Assembly (NCBI RefSeq): GCF_003144195.1
Contig: NW_020290031.1
Span: forward strand, 8,635 to 72,634
Direction of reading: 5' to 3'
DNA: 64,000 nucleotides
Source of the DNA: Ceraceosorus guamensis
Taxonomy: Eukaryota > Basidiomycota > Exobasidiomycetes > Ceraceosorales > Ceraceosoraceae
Part shown: positions 47,916-60,300 of the stretch, piece after piece
Layout: each line of letters begins with the position of its first letter
Position numbering within the stretch: the first letter of the stretch is position 1
Notes under the pieces: generated by a model
Database searches by the model: none
The model's input: only the letters and a program-made list of their open reading frames with translations
Told to the model about the DNA's origin: nothing
Position numbers and translations under genes: made by a program

Positions 47916-48779
47916 CTAGTGTCCGGCATTCTGACCCTGACCTTGCATCTGAGCCTCGTGTTTGGCTTTCTGATAATCCCTAGCTCTTGCAGTGACGTAC
48001 GATGTGAGATCATCATACTTGCGCTTGCCTGAGAAAAGAGGATGGGCGGATCGAAAGCAGGGCTAAGTGGAATAGGCGCGAGGCAAGACGAAGGACGGGG
48101 TCCGCTCTGAAACGCACCTGTGTAATCCTCAATGTATTTGGAATCGGCATACAGCTTGAGTGTGGGATATCCCTCAATCTTCTGCTCATTGCACAAATCT
48201 GTACGTGGCGTTGAATAGGCTCGATGTGAGCTACGACCGGCGTGTCGAGATACAGCCTACATGCCGCCAATCTGCGAAGCAAGCGATCGCGAAAGATAGC
48301 ATACGTGCCGCACTGATGGCGAGCACGAGCCCTGCGCAGCCTGCTAGCGAGGCCCCTCGTTGCGGCAGTGCGTGCGGCAGGGTTGCACGCCATTTGCAAC
48401 ATCACCGGCACGCACATCTTTCGTTCGCCTCCTCGGCCTGTGTTCAATGAGATCACTCACCACCGAATGTCAAGCAGTTGACTCTGCTCATATGAAAGTC
48501 GGCAGTGAGAGCCAGATGTTCCTGAACCTCCACAACATCCTGCCACACGGGCGCAAAGTGCCTACAGTGAGGGCAGCTAGGCGAGTAGAATTCCACCAAC
48601 CACATTCCTTTGGATGTTGAAGTGCTGAAGTCTGAAGGTGTCAAGGCGGGCAATTTGGCGTTGATGTCGCCGAAACCGACTGGAGCTGGCGATGGAACGC
48701 AGCTGACCAGTTGGATGAGCAGAGAGCACAGAAGCACACTGATCTGCGCCCATCTCGTGTAAAGCTCTGCCAATCGCAT
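47916..48779 (-). CDS. Secreted/ER thioredoxin-fold oxidoreductase with CPHC (PDI-like)
   Basis: Exons 48779-48461, 48198-48118 and 48028-47916 give 170 residues. A signal peptide covers about 1-27 (hydrophobic core ISVLLCSLLIQLVS). A single thioredoxin domain follows: LTPSDFSTSTSKGMWLVEFYSPSCPHCRHFAPVW with active-site Cys69 and Cys72, then EGYPTLKLY carrying the cis-proline, and KYDDLTSYVTARA. The tail is Gln/Gly-rich and ends in His, without a KDEL/HDEL signal or a second domain, so it resembles single-domain PDI-related proteins rather than Pdi1. It ends 184 bases from the converging acyl-CoA oxidase stop. The 262-nt intron 1 is long for this window. The substrate is unknown. Confidence 0.87.
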
Positions 48780-50197
48780 TGTGAAACGAACCTGCTACGA
48801 ATGAGCTGAGCAGGACGTGAAGGGGCTAAAAGACTGCGCGACGGTATTCCGAGTTGCGAGGGCAAGTCGTGAATGGTGAGTTGCTGGCTCGAATACTCTT
48901 GCAGGAACGCGATGTCCAAAAAGGGACGAGGTATGGATGATGTTTGGCGAGCGTGAGGACGACGATGTTGGTGGTAATCTGGTCGCGCATGCGACGGCCA
49001 CCGCCCCCGAGTGGAGTTCTCAGTCAAAAGTCCTTGGCATGCATGCTTGTTTGTCCACACCTCTCACACTCGCGACTCGTGACCAAAGTTTCGGCGTGCA
49101 GCCTCATCGGGAGGGCGTCCACATTAGAGCCAGCAGCGTACAAGAGCCATTCATCATCCGTAACCGTATGGTACAAATCAGCTGAACGCAGCGTGTAAGC
49201 AAGCGCCTTGCATGTATGCAGCATCATCGATCAAGCCCATGCATCTTCAGCTGCGACGCTTGCTCGACCGCCGCCGCCACCGCCCGCGAGGGTTTTGGGG
49301 GCAGACTCACGAATACCGGTACCGGTACCTACAGCTATAGCAGCATATCGTGATCATGCAGGACAGCATATGCGACACCCGTCGATGGATCGCGCCCCGC
49401 CGCGCGGGGAGACAAAAGTTGGCACAAGCAGGTCACGTGGTGCTTTCTGTTGCTTGCTCTGAAGAGCTCATCGGAATACGCGGAGTCGCACAGGAGCGCA
49501 ACAAAAGCCCGCTTCAACTCGACTCGCCAGCTTCAGCAGACGTCTAGGTGCTTGTATGTATCTCGCGATTCATCGTCTGACTCTTGAATGTCAAACTTAC
49601 GAACCGATGTTCTGCTGCTCAACTGCAGGCAACGAGGCCATGAGCTGCCGTTCACTAATACTCGTGACTGCGAGCCGGTTGATGAGCGCGCGCCACTACC
49701 TACATGCAGAAAGTGGCCTTAATTGAGCCCCGCAGCTCCCGTTTCAATTCACCTCCTGTGCCAGCGCGCGTTATTCGTGACTCACGACTGCTACAGTCAA
49801 GAAGTAGCACTTCGACTCTGACTCTTGACTCTAAACTCCGAAAAAGCCACATGCAGCACTCGAGACTTCTGCGCCTCACGAGGCTGATGCCTGCACACTT
49901 GTATCAAGCTCCTCAATCGTCGTGATCGAGTCGAGTAGCTCTACGACTACTACTATCAGTGTATATAGACTAGCCCCACGCACCTGGTTACATGCCCCGC
50001 TGCCTACACCTGTCACATGCTGCACCGCTGAAGCTGAAATTGAAACTGAATCAAGAACGCGAATCGCGAAAAGCGAAAACCAACGCCGGCGTCTCTTTTG
50101 GCTCTTGAGCAAAAGTGTCGCAATCCGGCCGAGATTCGATTGGTTCGTCGCAAAGATCAGCAGAAGAGCTTTGAACCGACGCCACGAAAACCCGCGC

Positions 50198-50241
<44 letters not shown>

Positions 50242-50697
50242 GGCTACCAACAAACTTCGGCCTATATACGCACATCAAGCTCTAATTTATTGTCCGAAAA
50301 TGCTTCTAGCACATCGACGTGTGCTGTTACAGCAGAGTAGGGAACGGTGGTGTAGACGAGTCGTGACACGTTGGACCGCTATCCTTGATTCATCTGCCCG
50401 CGGGGTGCCCGAACTCAAAAAGCCTAGCTCCATTCAAACGCCCATCCCACGCAGAATAGAACGCGCTTCGAGGTGGCGAGCCCTTTGAATTCATCATAGA
50501 CACTACTGCCTGTCCCTTTGCTTTTCAAGAGCGAAAGTCAAGCCGGCTCACTACCATCACCACCTTGCCTTGCTCCCGCAGTACTTTGATTCCTGTTGTG
50601 TTTTTGCCTGCAGCCAACTTTCTTTGCAGGGCTAGGTCAGCCCAATCGGGGCAAGCCAATTTCTTGCCCCGAATCGCAAAAGGTTTCGCGCCTCAAA
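48780..50697. promoter_or_regulatory. 1.9-kb divergent upstream region, PDI-like / GST-like
   Basis: Contains both promoters and a CTG tract at 50199-50240. The dispersed words are common: ACTCACGAATACC near 49307, ATTCGTGACTCACGACTG near 49770, GACTCTTGACTC near 49818. No convincing gene; frames crossing the CTG tract give poly-Q, poly-A or poly-L only. Confidence 0.5.
50199..50240. repeat. (GCT)14 trinucleotide tract
   Basis: Fourteen perfect GCT units in non-coding DNA, about 460 bases upstream of the GST-like start. Confidence 0.95.
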
Positions 50698-51991
50698 ATG
50701 TCGTACATTATCCTCTTCGAGCTGCCCACCCATTCATCAGGAACGGGTACGGGGCCCTTGTTCTCGCCCAACACATGGACCACGCGTTTGACACTTCTAC
50801 ACATGAACCTCCCCTTTCGCGTCGTGGAGCTAGACGGCCCTTCTCTTCGGCATGAATATTTCACTCGAGTGTTCGGAAAGAGGCCTCTGGTGCCAATGAT
50901 CGAAGCACCCGATGATCAGACTTGCGCAGCCTTACAAGAACAAGCCCTCGCTGCTTCATCCTCCGCCTCTCAAGGTCACGAGAACGGCAACGTGATTGGT
51001 GGGCCGGAGTTCCTCAAAGATCGACCTGCTCCAGAAGAGAGGGGTGGTAGGCTGGTGATGGATACGATGACCATAGCTCGCACGCTTCACGACATCTTCC
51101 CCAAGCTACATTCGCCTTTCGTCCCGGAACGATCAGCGAGCGAGGCATCCATATCGGACCTCAGAGCGGGAGCTAATTGGGCTCATTTGCTCAAGCGCGG
51201 CCTGGGCAACAGCGAATCGAGATGGAGCTGGCACTTTGAGTTGCTTGCTCCTGCCATTGCTGCGAACATGGATCCCAGGGTCCGCACCTTTTTCAAGAGC
51301 GACGAAAAGAATGGTAAAGGTGGCTGGCAGAAGTTGTTGGCTCTCGATAGAGGTACGTTGCAGCTGCAAAACTTTCCGCTTTTCCCCCACCCAAAAAGGT
51401 GCGGCCACTATACTTGGCTGCATTGTGACTGACGGGGTGCTTCCTATCGTTTCCGTATACCGCTGCTGCAGGTGAATTGCTCGCCAGAACACGCCGGTCT
51501 TTGCGACCAATCTCGCATCACTTCAGCAATCCCGTTCCGTTCAGCGATGACTCTGCGCCACCTCTTTTCCTCCAGTCGCCTACTCGCCCCGGACTTTCCG
51601 ACGCCGTCATCTTTGGACGCTACGCCATGAGCGCCGCGACTGACTCGGCGCTTTCGAAAGCTATCTGGGCCGAAGATCCGAAGGTGGCCAGAGAATGGTT
51701 TGCTGCGAACAGACGCCCTAAGGATGCAGAGCTTCCTTTCGTTGAGGGTGAATGGGACGGGGACATTGCCTTGCCAGGGCTACAGGGCTGGATAGACCGG
51801 GTAAGTGCAGTGGCTTTCCAACCACCTGGAGCGCTGTAGGCTTACAGGTCTCCGCTTATTGACCGATCACTCCTTGCGATCACGGCGATTCCTCCCTTCA
51901 GATGATGGACTGGTCGGGCGGCCATGCGAGGAGTCAATTGTCTCAACGGCAGAGACCTCGAGCGAAATTGCAAGCGTCTGATTTTGAGTGA
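50698..51991 (+). CDS. Glutathione S-transferase-like protein (UstS-type)
   Basis: Exons 50698-51352, 51472-51800 and 51902-51991 give 357 residues. The N-terminus YIILFELPTHSSG, then FSPNTWTTRLTLLHMNLPFRVVELDG, then KRPLVPMIEAPD, matches the thioredoxin-fold N-domain of fungal GST-like proteins whose first segment reads SPNTWKTR..LNYK.L.Y. MDTMTIARTLHDIFPKLHSPF ends that domain, where an insert of about 40 residues (Ser/Gln/Gly-rich) interrupts it. An all-helical C-domain follows, with RAIWAED-like and LPGLQGWIDRMMDWS segments. Such proteins include detoxification enzymes, beta-etherase relatives and UstS of secondary metabolism; the substrate here cannot be read. The stop lies only 63 bases from the converging TBCC stop. 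Confidence 0.8.
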
Positions 51992-52054
51992 TTTCCGACG
52001 AAGGGCAGCCACGCGCGACTCAGGGCGCCGCCCCGCAATGCCAACTAGCGTAGC

Positions 52055-53532
52055 TCAGTCTTGAGTAGTCGCATCAGTGAGAGGCTGAGGGAGGATCGTG
52101 GCTAGCTCCTTTCTCAACCAGCGCACATCGACATTAGCGCCCTCTCCAGTAATGCCGTCGACAGCATCGATCGTAGACGCATCTTCTTGCCTGCGATAAT
52201 CTTGAGTTGGAAGTTCTCGAGAGACACGCTCAGCATTGCGACGTCTGTGGTCCATCAAGACGGTCCAGGACTCGCTCGTGGTTCCAATAGGCACAAATGG
52301 TCGATCGAAATCTTGCACCCGTACTTCGGGCTCCTTTTCGCCAGGTGTCAATGTAGGTACCGCTTCGTCTGTTTGCTGGCTTTGCGCCCCGAACGAGATA
52401 TCTCTGCATTGCTCAATGGTGGCTACGCTTGCGCTTGAATGCAGGCGCAGCAGAATTGTATTGTTATTCGAAGTGTGCATCCTGAACTGATTTGGAAGAA
52501 CGAGGAGATGAGATCAGCTCATGGCTCTGCTCTCGCATCACAGGTTCGGTCTCCATCACGAGGCTCCGATCTGCCGCGGAGTGCAGCTTTGTGACTCACC
52601 TGACCGCATTCGACGCGAATGAAGCAATCTTGCAGATCGTGAAGCATGACAGCACCGCTGATGCGTGGGAGCAAAAGGATGCACCTGCTAAGTCGACGCA
52701 GCTGAAGCGCCGCAAATGCGCTTTGCGTGATTCTTGAGGGCTCTTCGGAAGCGTATGATGTCGCTCTCAGATCGATGAGGCAATCAGTGAGATCGAGCAG
52801 ATGCAAGTCCTTTTCCTGCTCTTGGGTGGAATGGGACGTTGAATGCAGGCGCAGATCAGACACGGCGATGTGCCTTCCCTGAATGGAAGAGACGCGAAGA
52901 TGCGAAGTCAAATTTTCGTCGTCTTGCTTGACCACTTTTGAAGAGGAGGGCGCCATTGGCCGAGTTTCTGAATCCTCGTCGGTGAGCTGCGTCGCAACAG
53001 CATTCGCTCGAGATTCCGGCAACGCGCTCTTTGAATGCAGCATGGAGCCTGTCGTAGGTGCAGGCTTTGCTTTGCGTCTGAACGCGAATCCTCCATTCGC
53101 TTTGGGTTTGTTTGTAGCCGCTATTGCGCCCGTCTTTGGCGCATCGTGATCCGCTTCCGGAGGGATAGAGTAGGGTTGTCCCGCGTACAGATGCCTTCTT
53201 CGTGCTTCGACGCCTTCCAAAAGTCTCTTGAGAGCAGTCTGATGAGTCGCCTGATCCCTCGCGGGCAAGATGCTCGTGCTGGCTTGGAGCACAGCGCGAG
53301 CTGAGCTTGCCCTGGTCAAGATTTCAGAGAGACCTTCCACGTCTGCAACGCTCTCTGTTTGTGTCGTCAGGTCTGCCGAACTAAAGGTAAATGAGCAATG
53401 TGCTGCTTTTTGATGTGAAGGCTAAAGAACATCAAGCATACCTTGGATAATCTCGTTGAAGTCTTTGTAAAACGTTGCAGCCTGAGAAGCCGAGGCGCTC
53501 GAGGACGAGCCAAGTGAAGAGGTGGATGCCAT
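52055..53532 (-). CDS. CIN2: Tubulin-folding cofactor C (C-CAP/TBCC domain)
   Basis: Cofactor C acts with cofactors D and E to fold and release tubulin heterodimers and is a GTPase activator for tubulin. Exons 53532-53442, 53372-52600 and 52486-52055 give 431 residues. The N-terminal part has a helical TBCC-N-like segment (FYKDFNEIIQ; SEILTRASSARAVLQAST). A Lys/Ser-rich linker follows. The C-CAP beta-helix runs from about 215 to 350: SSIQGRHIAVSDLRLHST, LLDLTDCLIDLR, LQLRRLSRCILLLPRISGAVMLHDLQDCFIRVECGQFRMHTSNN, then IEQCRDISFGA. The QFRMH motif is formed across intron 2. The acceptor at 53373 is chosen over TTTAG at 53379, which leads to a stop. Confidence 0.9.
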
Positions 53533-54108
53533 GTTGGACCCAAATCAGCGTGCTGAGTCCAAGAGGTCAGGAATCAAGTGTCGACGTCGCTGATTTGGGG
53601 CACGTCTGGGACAAAGTTTTGATGTTCAGCAAAGATGCGGAAGCGAGTGGATGAGCTGCAGTCACAGGATCCGTGAATCGAAATGGGAGAGAGTAATTTG
53701 AGGAATGGCTGGATGGCTGATGTACGTATGCATACGTGGATGCGTATATGCTGTATGTGCTGTGGGAAGAAGTCTGCAAGAAGCCAAGAGTGGAGGCGCC
53801 TACTCGTGCGAGAAAGCCGGCGCACCTGCACACACTCCAGGAAAATGCTCGTCAATCACGAATCTGAATCATGGTATTTGAATCAAGAACGCTCTGGAAC
53901 GAGGTGCAGGCGTAGATGAGCTTTGTGATCACCACGAGTGGATGCCCGCTGCGACGTTCCGAACCTGCTTATGACTACCATTCATACCGACACACCTATT
54001 TGCGGTGATGTCCATCAGCCCGATTGTGCAAGTATGATGCATAATCCCTGAAGCAGCTCACGAAGCTGCACCAGCAAGCCTGTGCCATTGGGCCATCAGC
54101 TCAAGACG
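53533..54108. promoter_or_regulatory. Divergent upstream region, TBCC / LRR protein
   Basis: 576 bases between divergent starts, including AATCACGAATCTGAATC at 53855-53871. No gene-like frame. Confidence 0.5.
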
Positions 54109-57036
54109 ATGAACGATTCACAGGGACGGGGACGGGGACGGGGACGGAGTGGGCCTCGCGGCAGAGGTCGAGGTCAAGCAAGAGGAGCAGGAATCCAGAG
54201 TAATCGGTCAGAAGGTTCGTCTCCCTGGGCCCGGCCACAGTCGCAGGGCACGGCCACAGATCGAGGAGGTGTGCGTGGCCGAGGGAGGGGTAGCAGATCG
54301 TCGGCTGTCACTTACCCCAGCAAAGGCGACAGAAGCAAATCTGTGCAAAAGCGAGAATCGTATGTGCGCTCTGATGATCCCTTCTTCGAGCCAGATGATG
54401 ATGTTGGGGAAGCCGGGCCAAAAGGTGCGCAAGATTCTTCTTCCTCTTCTGACTCGGACTTGGGCGAGGGTGAGGCATCTGGCGAGCCAAAAGTGACGCA
54501 AGCAGCAACTTCAACCTCATCACCTCAAGTCGAGCCGAATGCCTCCACATCCGTCTTCGAGCGCACCACTCTCAGCCTTTCTTCAAACCCTCTACCTTCC
54601 ACGAGAGACCTATCTCGCACACTCCGACGCTTCAGCGCGCTGAGGAAGCTGGAAATGACGCGCATGCAGGCTTCTGCCGCATCGCCAAACGGATTGGAAA
54701 GCTTGCATTGGCTACAGGAAGCAACAATCGGAGGGATTACCGACAGCGCAGGCAGTGAGGAGGAGCATGCATTTGGGCAAGACCTCACTAGCTTCGACGT
54801 TACTGGAAATGAGGGCCTTGGCGTCAAGGGCGGGCGCGACGCGCTCAATGGAATTGAAAGGTTGACGGCGTTGCGAGGTGAGTCGGACTACTCTCAGCCA
54901 AGCTCAGAAGCAACGCGATTTCTGAATCATGTGGCTCAGATCCAGAGCTAATTGCGGAAGAGTTTTGCTGACCTCTCTGTGTTCTCGTCTCTGAAATGAA
55001 CAGTGCTGAACCTCACCTCATGCTCCTTGGCACACGTGTCGTTCCATTTGCTGCCTCGTGCACTGCACGCTCTCATCCTCGCACAAAACAATCTCGAGGC
55101 TATCTCGACGCTTCCGCACTTTCCAAGTCTAAATACGCTGATTCTCTCTGCCAATCGACTCGGCAAGCTTCCAGCAAATCTGGCCAGCTCCTTGCCCGCT
55201 CTCAAAAAGATCAATCTCAGCGGCAACATTATTTCTGGCAACCAATTGCCGGACTTTACGAGCTGCAGCGCTTTGAAAGAGGTCAACCTGCGAGGAAATC
55301 CACTTCAGCAGCTCCCGGCGCACATGGCCAGTTGGGGGTTGGGCGGGTCGGCGAAGGCGAGGAAATTGCAATCCGGTGCAAGCCGCGTGGAACGCTCGAC
55401 TGACGGGGATGGAGTGAGAATTTTGGACCTGTCCGACTGCCGTCTCGAAGACTGGGCATCGATTGAACCTCTACTTCATGTCACCAGCAGTGCGAGCGCG
55501 GCAACCCTTGAAACCGCCGAAGCTGGTCAGCAGCGCGCTGAGAGCGGAAAAGCTAGCAAGCGTCTGAAGTATCGAGGCCTGGCGTCTCTCAGTCTGCGCG
55601 GCAACGGGGTGACGAGAATGCCGGGATACAGAGAAAGGATGATCAAGTCCGTTTCCACTTTGCGTCAACTCGATGGCACGCTCATCGAAGAGCGCAAGCC
55701 ATCACGACAAAGGAAAGAAGCTTCGCCACCTCTGGAGAAGTCTTCCACTGGCACCAATCATGAACGTCGGCGCGATTCAGGGTGGGCCAGCCGTTCGGAG
55801 ACAAATGGCCGTTCGGCAGCAGAGATTGATGACGAGCCGTCGGATCTCGAAGGTTCTGAAGAGGAGGCTCTGGCTCAGGAAGCTGCCAGGGATCGCGCTC
55901 GGCTGCGAAGGCCTCTTACAGAGTCCAAGCCTGAAGCGTTGACACGCACTGAGTCGAAGTCGAGAAGTACTGCAAGTGAACAGACGAAGAAAAGGAAGCG
56001 CGAAGAGCGCGAGAGACCGCGCCCTTTGTCAGCCGGCGAGAATGCACCGCAGAAACCTCGAAGCGGCCCAGGACCGCGCGCTAAGAACCCTGCTTTTGAA
56101 GATCAGCGGCGCGAAGGCAGGACGCACAAGAGAGGAGCGCGAGGCAAGAAGCGCAAATTGAGTGCAGATGAGGCATCGCAGGAGCTGGCTGGGAAGAATG
56201 ACGAGAATGGTGTCGATGCGTCACGGAAGCGCAAACCTACGCGCGTTGTGGAGGTGATTCACGCAGAACCTGAACGGGGTGTCACGAGCCGCTCTCGCAA
56301 AGCATCAGTCGAGGTGATGGAAGAAGGTGTTCAATCTGACGCGTCTTCGGATGACGACCGACCAAGTCGTAAGCACAAAGCACATAAGAGGGCATCAGTC
56401 GTCAAAGAGGTTCTGCGCTCCGCTGCTGGTCTAGATGAAGAGCGGGAAGCGGAAGCGTACGAGCACTTTCCTCGTGCTTCCGGCCCAGCCAAGGCGCGAG
56501 GCAAACAGGAAAAGGCAACAATGAATGAGCGGCAGCAAATTTTCGGAAATGCAGGGGCGAAGGGCAAATCTGCACACATTGACCCCAAGGTGCGCGATAA
56601 TAGGTTGCCCAAGAGCTCAAACATGTCAAAGGATTCTGGCGCGTCGACTAGCGTGCCGGAAGCTCATGATCGCCCCAACAAGCCATTGCCCAATCGCCGC
56701 ACAGCCTCAAAAAACGACGCTAGCATGGCGAAACAGAAGCTCTCAGCTTGGGATGCTGATAGTCCGCTGGTCAATAAGCAGCAATCTTCTGCGGTCTTGC
56801 AAGCCGAGCACGAGTCTGGCGTGGCTGACAAGAAGGATCAAGGCAAGGAGAAGACATCCGTCAAAGGCGTGGTCGACCTGCGGAAAAAAAGCAAAGGCAA
56901 CAAAACATTGCCCACGCTCCCAGCTGCCGGCAAGGAGCTGGGCGCTGCGCGTTACACTCAGCAGAAGGCCTCTCTGCTGTTAAGTTCGCAGACGGATGAT
57001 ACGTGGGGCAGCGGCGCTGGCAGTGGCTGGTGGTAG
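54109..57036 (+). CDS. Leucine-rich-repeat protein with RG-rich N-terminus and charged C-terminal tail
   Basis: Exons 54109-54877 and 55004-57036 give 933 residues. Residues 1-75 are an RG/RGG-type, probably RNA-binding, segment encoded by GGGGAC repeats. A Ser/acidic region follows. Leucine-rich repeats run from about 250 to 375: LERLTALR-type, VLNLTSCSLAHVSFHLLPRA, LHALILAQNNLEAI, LNTLILSANRLGKLPANL, LKKINLSGN, LKEVNLRGNPLQQLPAHM, with a further unit near 445-490 (LRILDLSDC, SLSLRGNGVTRMPGY). The remaining 440 residues are Lys/Arg/Glu-rich and disordered with nuclear-localisation-like KKRKREERER and KKRKLS runs, ending WGSGAGSGWW. I do not recognise an ortholog. The composition suggests a nuclear or nucleolar scaffold; that is inference. 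Confidence 0.85.
54121..54148 (+). repeat. GGGGAC hexamer coding repeat
   Basis: Three to four tandem GGGGAC units encode the Gly-Arg dipeptides at the start of the LRR protein. Confidence 0.85.
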
Positions 57037-57363
57037 CTCCTCTTTTGATGCAGTACCAAGAAGGGGCTGCTTCGCACCATCTTCATCGCTTAGCCAATCG
57101 TGATCACTTTCTTTCCACCTCAGAAGGCGCAGCAGCACGAGACGACACGGGTCTTAGACGGCTACAGAGCGAGTCAATCTCATGCATGCAGCAGTGACAT
57201 TCGAGTAGCGCAGTGCGAGGCAGTTATTGTGATAGGGAGAGGCGCTTTGTGAGCACGTCTGCGATTCGGCAACTGGAATCGACGCTTGTTATTGGGAAGG
57301 AGGAACGTTTGCGCAACGCCGGGCACATGGCTTGTAATTTTGGACATTGAGCTCATCGCAGAT
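57037..57363. other. Intergenic, convergent 3' flanks of LRR protein and SOG2-like gene
   Basis: 327 bases between converging stop codons; no other feature seen. Confidence 0.5.
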
Positions 57364-60300
57364 CTATCCAGCCGCCTCTAGCGACTTTGGTGCGACAGAA
57401 GCCGCAGCTGGCGTGGCGCTTGGGGTGCTGCCTGACGGGCCGTTGAAATGCAGATGCAAAGTGAGATCCCTTGAAAGCGTCGTGAGCTCCCCAACTGCTC
57501 TCATAATAGGTTTGGGGAACGCATGCTCCACGCTGGTAGCCTTGATCTGCGTCGAAATCGAAATTACGGCCTGCAGATGAGGAGGTAACGTCAAAGTCAG
57601 CGGTCCTGCCAATTGAAGCAACCATGGCCCTCGCCTTCCATACTTACCCGAACAAAACGACTTGACTCCTCCCTCAGTCTTCTGCCATCTACAAACCCCA
57701 AGGCCGAACCTCTCCCTCGACTGTCTGGTAACGGACTTCTCGCTTCGCCCGCTTCGCTTGCTAGGTCTTCCTCTTCGACATCCTCTGCAGCTTGCTGCAC
57801 CTTATCCAAGGTTGCCTGCAACCTGCGAGTCAGCTCCGCAGAGGACATGGCCAACTCTCTCACTTCTCGCAGTCTTCGACTGCTGCTACCCGCGCTTGTC
57901 GATGCGCCGCTCGAGGAAGCTGTTTCATCTGTAGAGGACTTGCCTTCAGCGGACGCTCCATCGGGGCCGCTGGCCAGTCTGCCTCTGACACGCGCTTGAG
58001 ATTCGGGCAGGCCTGGCGAGGGAGGTCCAAGACCTGCGGCTCTGACTCCGATGGATGCAAGATGCTCAAGCAGTGTAGTCCAAACAGCAGATGCGACGGA
58101 GGTCACTTCCGCCACTAGCTCCACCAGCTGAGGGTCAAGAGCAGAGCCAGGGGTGGGAGTGTTGGCAGAGAATCCAAGCGCGGCAGGGTACGGAGCAGGC
58201 GTGACAGGGGTAGCAGGCGGAGGCGCCGTGCCTCCTGGTGCTGGTGCTGTCAAAGGTCCTCGGCCGAGAGGATAAAGCCCGCCGGCCTCGCTTGCGCTCG
58301 CGTTTGAAGGTGTGCGCTTATTCCTGCCAGCGGAGAAAGGCGAGTCGCTGATCGACCTTGCGTATCCAGGGAACCGAACGGACGTTGCCGGAGCCGACAT
58401 GCCTTGAGTCTGAGCTTGCAGCGCAGAGCGAGGTACGCCCGGACCAGCCAGATTGGACCGCAGAGCAGGGTTTGCAGTGTACGGGGGTAAAATATTCGGT
58501 AATCTCTGGGACTGCGAGGGTGAAGAATCCCGCGCTTGTTTTTGCTGCTGTTGGAGCACGTCGTCTGAGCCGGGCGTGCCGAATGAATGGAAAGGCGTGA
58601 TGGAACCGGCATTGGACGCAGCTCTTCTTCTATGCTCCTGCTGTGCTTGGCTTCGTAGCTCTGACAATTCAAAAGGCTGATCTTCAGAGAGACCATGTCC
58701 GCCCATCGTAGCACCTTGTGCCACATCGTGCGCGCTGAACGAGCCCGCATGTCGACGACGTTGACCACGATGGCCAGCGGACGTAGGCGCGGGTCGGATC
58801 GTGTGCGACAGCTGCAGCACAGGCGATGTACCCTCAGCGATGCTGGGCAGTGTCGATGAAGGCTGGCTGCCCAAGTGAGCAGGAAGCAGAGCAGGTGCTG
58901 ACATTGGAGGTACTGCAGACTGATGTGTCGCAGGCAGGGTCGTGGGTGCCTCATTCTGAGCGAGATACGGCAGCACAGCTTGCACATGCGGCTCCATCGT
59001 GCTCCAAGCGAGCGCCACCTCGGCAGTGCTTCCGTACAGCATCAGAAGCAGTGTTCTCGTGTACCTAATATCCGCTCTCGGCAGCAAGTTTTGGAGCTGT
59101 CGCTGCAGCACGGCGACGACCTTGCTGAAGGTGCGGACGCTGTCACGTGCTGCGATCAAGATAGCACGAATGACGCTCGGCTCGGGAGCACCCTTTTTGA
59201 TGCGCGACAAGCTGTCGAATCTGTCTAAAGAATTGATAAGTGCGCGCATGCTGCCGCTCGCGACCTCCAGCACCTTCTTGAAGTGAGTCGCAGCGTGGCG
59301 TTCGTCTGCGCCGGCGCCAAGCGCGAAGGAGACATAGCTCTTCAATGCCGTGTAGATCTGACTCAGAGCATACAGTACGCCTCGAGTTGCGTCTACTAGG
59401 TGAGGTACGGCGACTGGAATGGACTTGCTCATAGTCGAGGGCGGCAGCGTCGAGAGGCGTCGAAAGTAGCTGTTGCGCTCGACTTCGACTGCACCATCAT
59501 CTTCTTCCACGCCTCCATCTCCAGTCGCTGTATCCCTCACATCTTCTTGAAGTGAGCCAAGCGGTTGTGCAGCTCGAGCGGGTCGCTGGAACTCGGCACG
59601 CCGGCCTGACCCTTCTCCCGTTCGAACGTCCGAAAGAGAATCGAAATCTGCTGCACCAACTGTGGCAGCCGTCGATAAGCTGAGCTTCCGTAGGCCTCCA
59701 CCTCCGCTACCCGTGCTATGTTGAGGCTGATGGCCACGAGAACTGGTGAGCCCCGCAGCCGTGGCAGCTGAGATGGATTGGGGCAAATTCGGGCGTCTCC
59801 CTTGGAAGCCTGCACCTAGCACTGCCGTTTTCCTGCTCTGCAGGCCGACTACAGCGTCGGAAACTGCGTTCATGCCAGAGGTCTTTGTCAGCTCAGGCGC
59901 GCTGGCAGAAATTTCCATCTCGTGAGGCGCAACGTGTCCGGGTGCTTGAGTAGTGTCTGGGCTCGAGGACATTCCAATCATGGATGAACCGCTTGTTCGA
60001 AGCTCCGGCAAAGACTTTTTGCCTCTCAACAAACTACCTCGATTGGATCCGCGCGGTTGGCTATTCCCAGTCGCTTGCGCTACAGAGTGGGAATTATTTC
60101 GCCCATGACCGAGAAGTGGAGACTCGGCGAAGAGCGCTCTGCCCCTTTGCCCGCCGAAACTAGGCTCATCGACATCGATCGAATCAAAGTTGAGTGGCCG
60201 TGCTCCCTTTTCGACAGCCGGTGATGTGAGAGGGGAGTAATGCCGCGGGATAGGCGGCACTTTTGGCGGCTCGAGATCGTCGAAGTCGTCAGGGGGGGGA

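Noticed and set aside
49876-50253. Minus-strand frame with a polyglutamine run
   Set aside because: The polyQ comes only from the (GCT)14 tract; the other frames give poly-A and poly-L equally well, and the flanking sequence is not protein-like.
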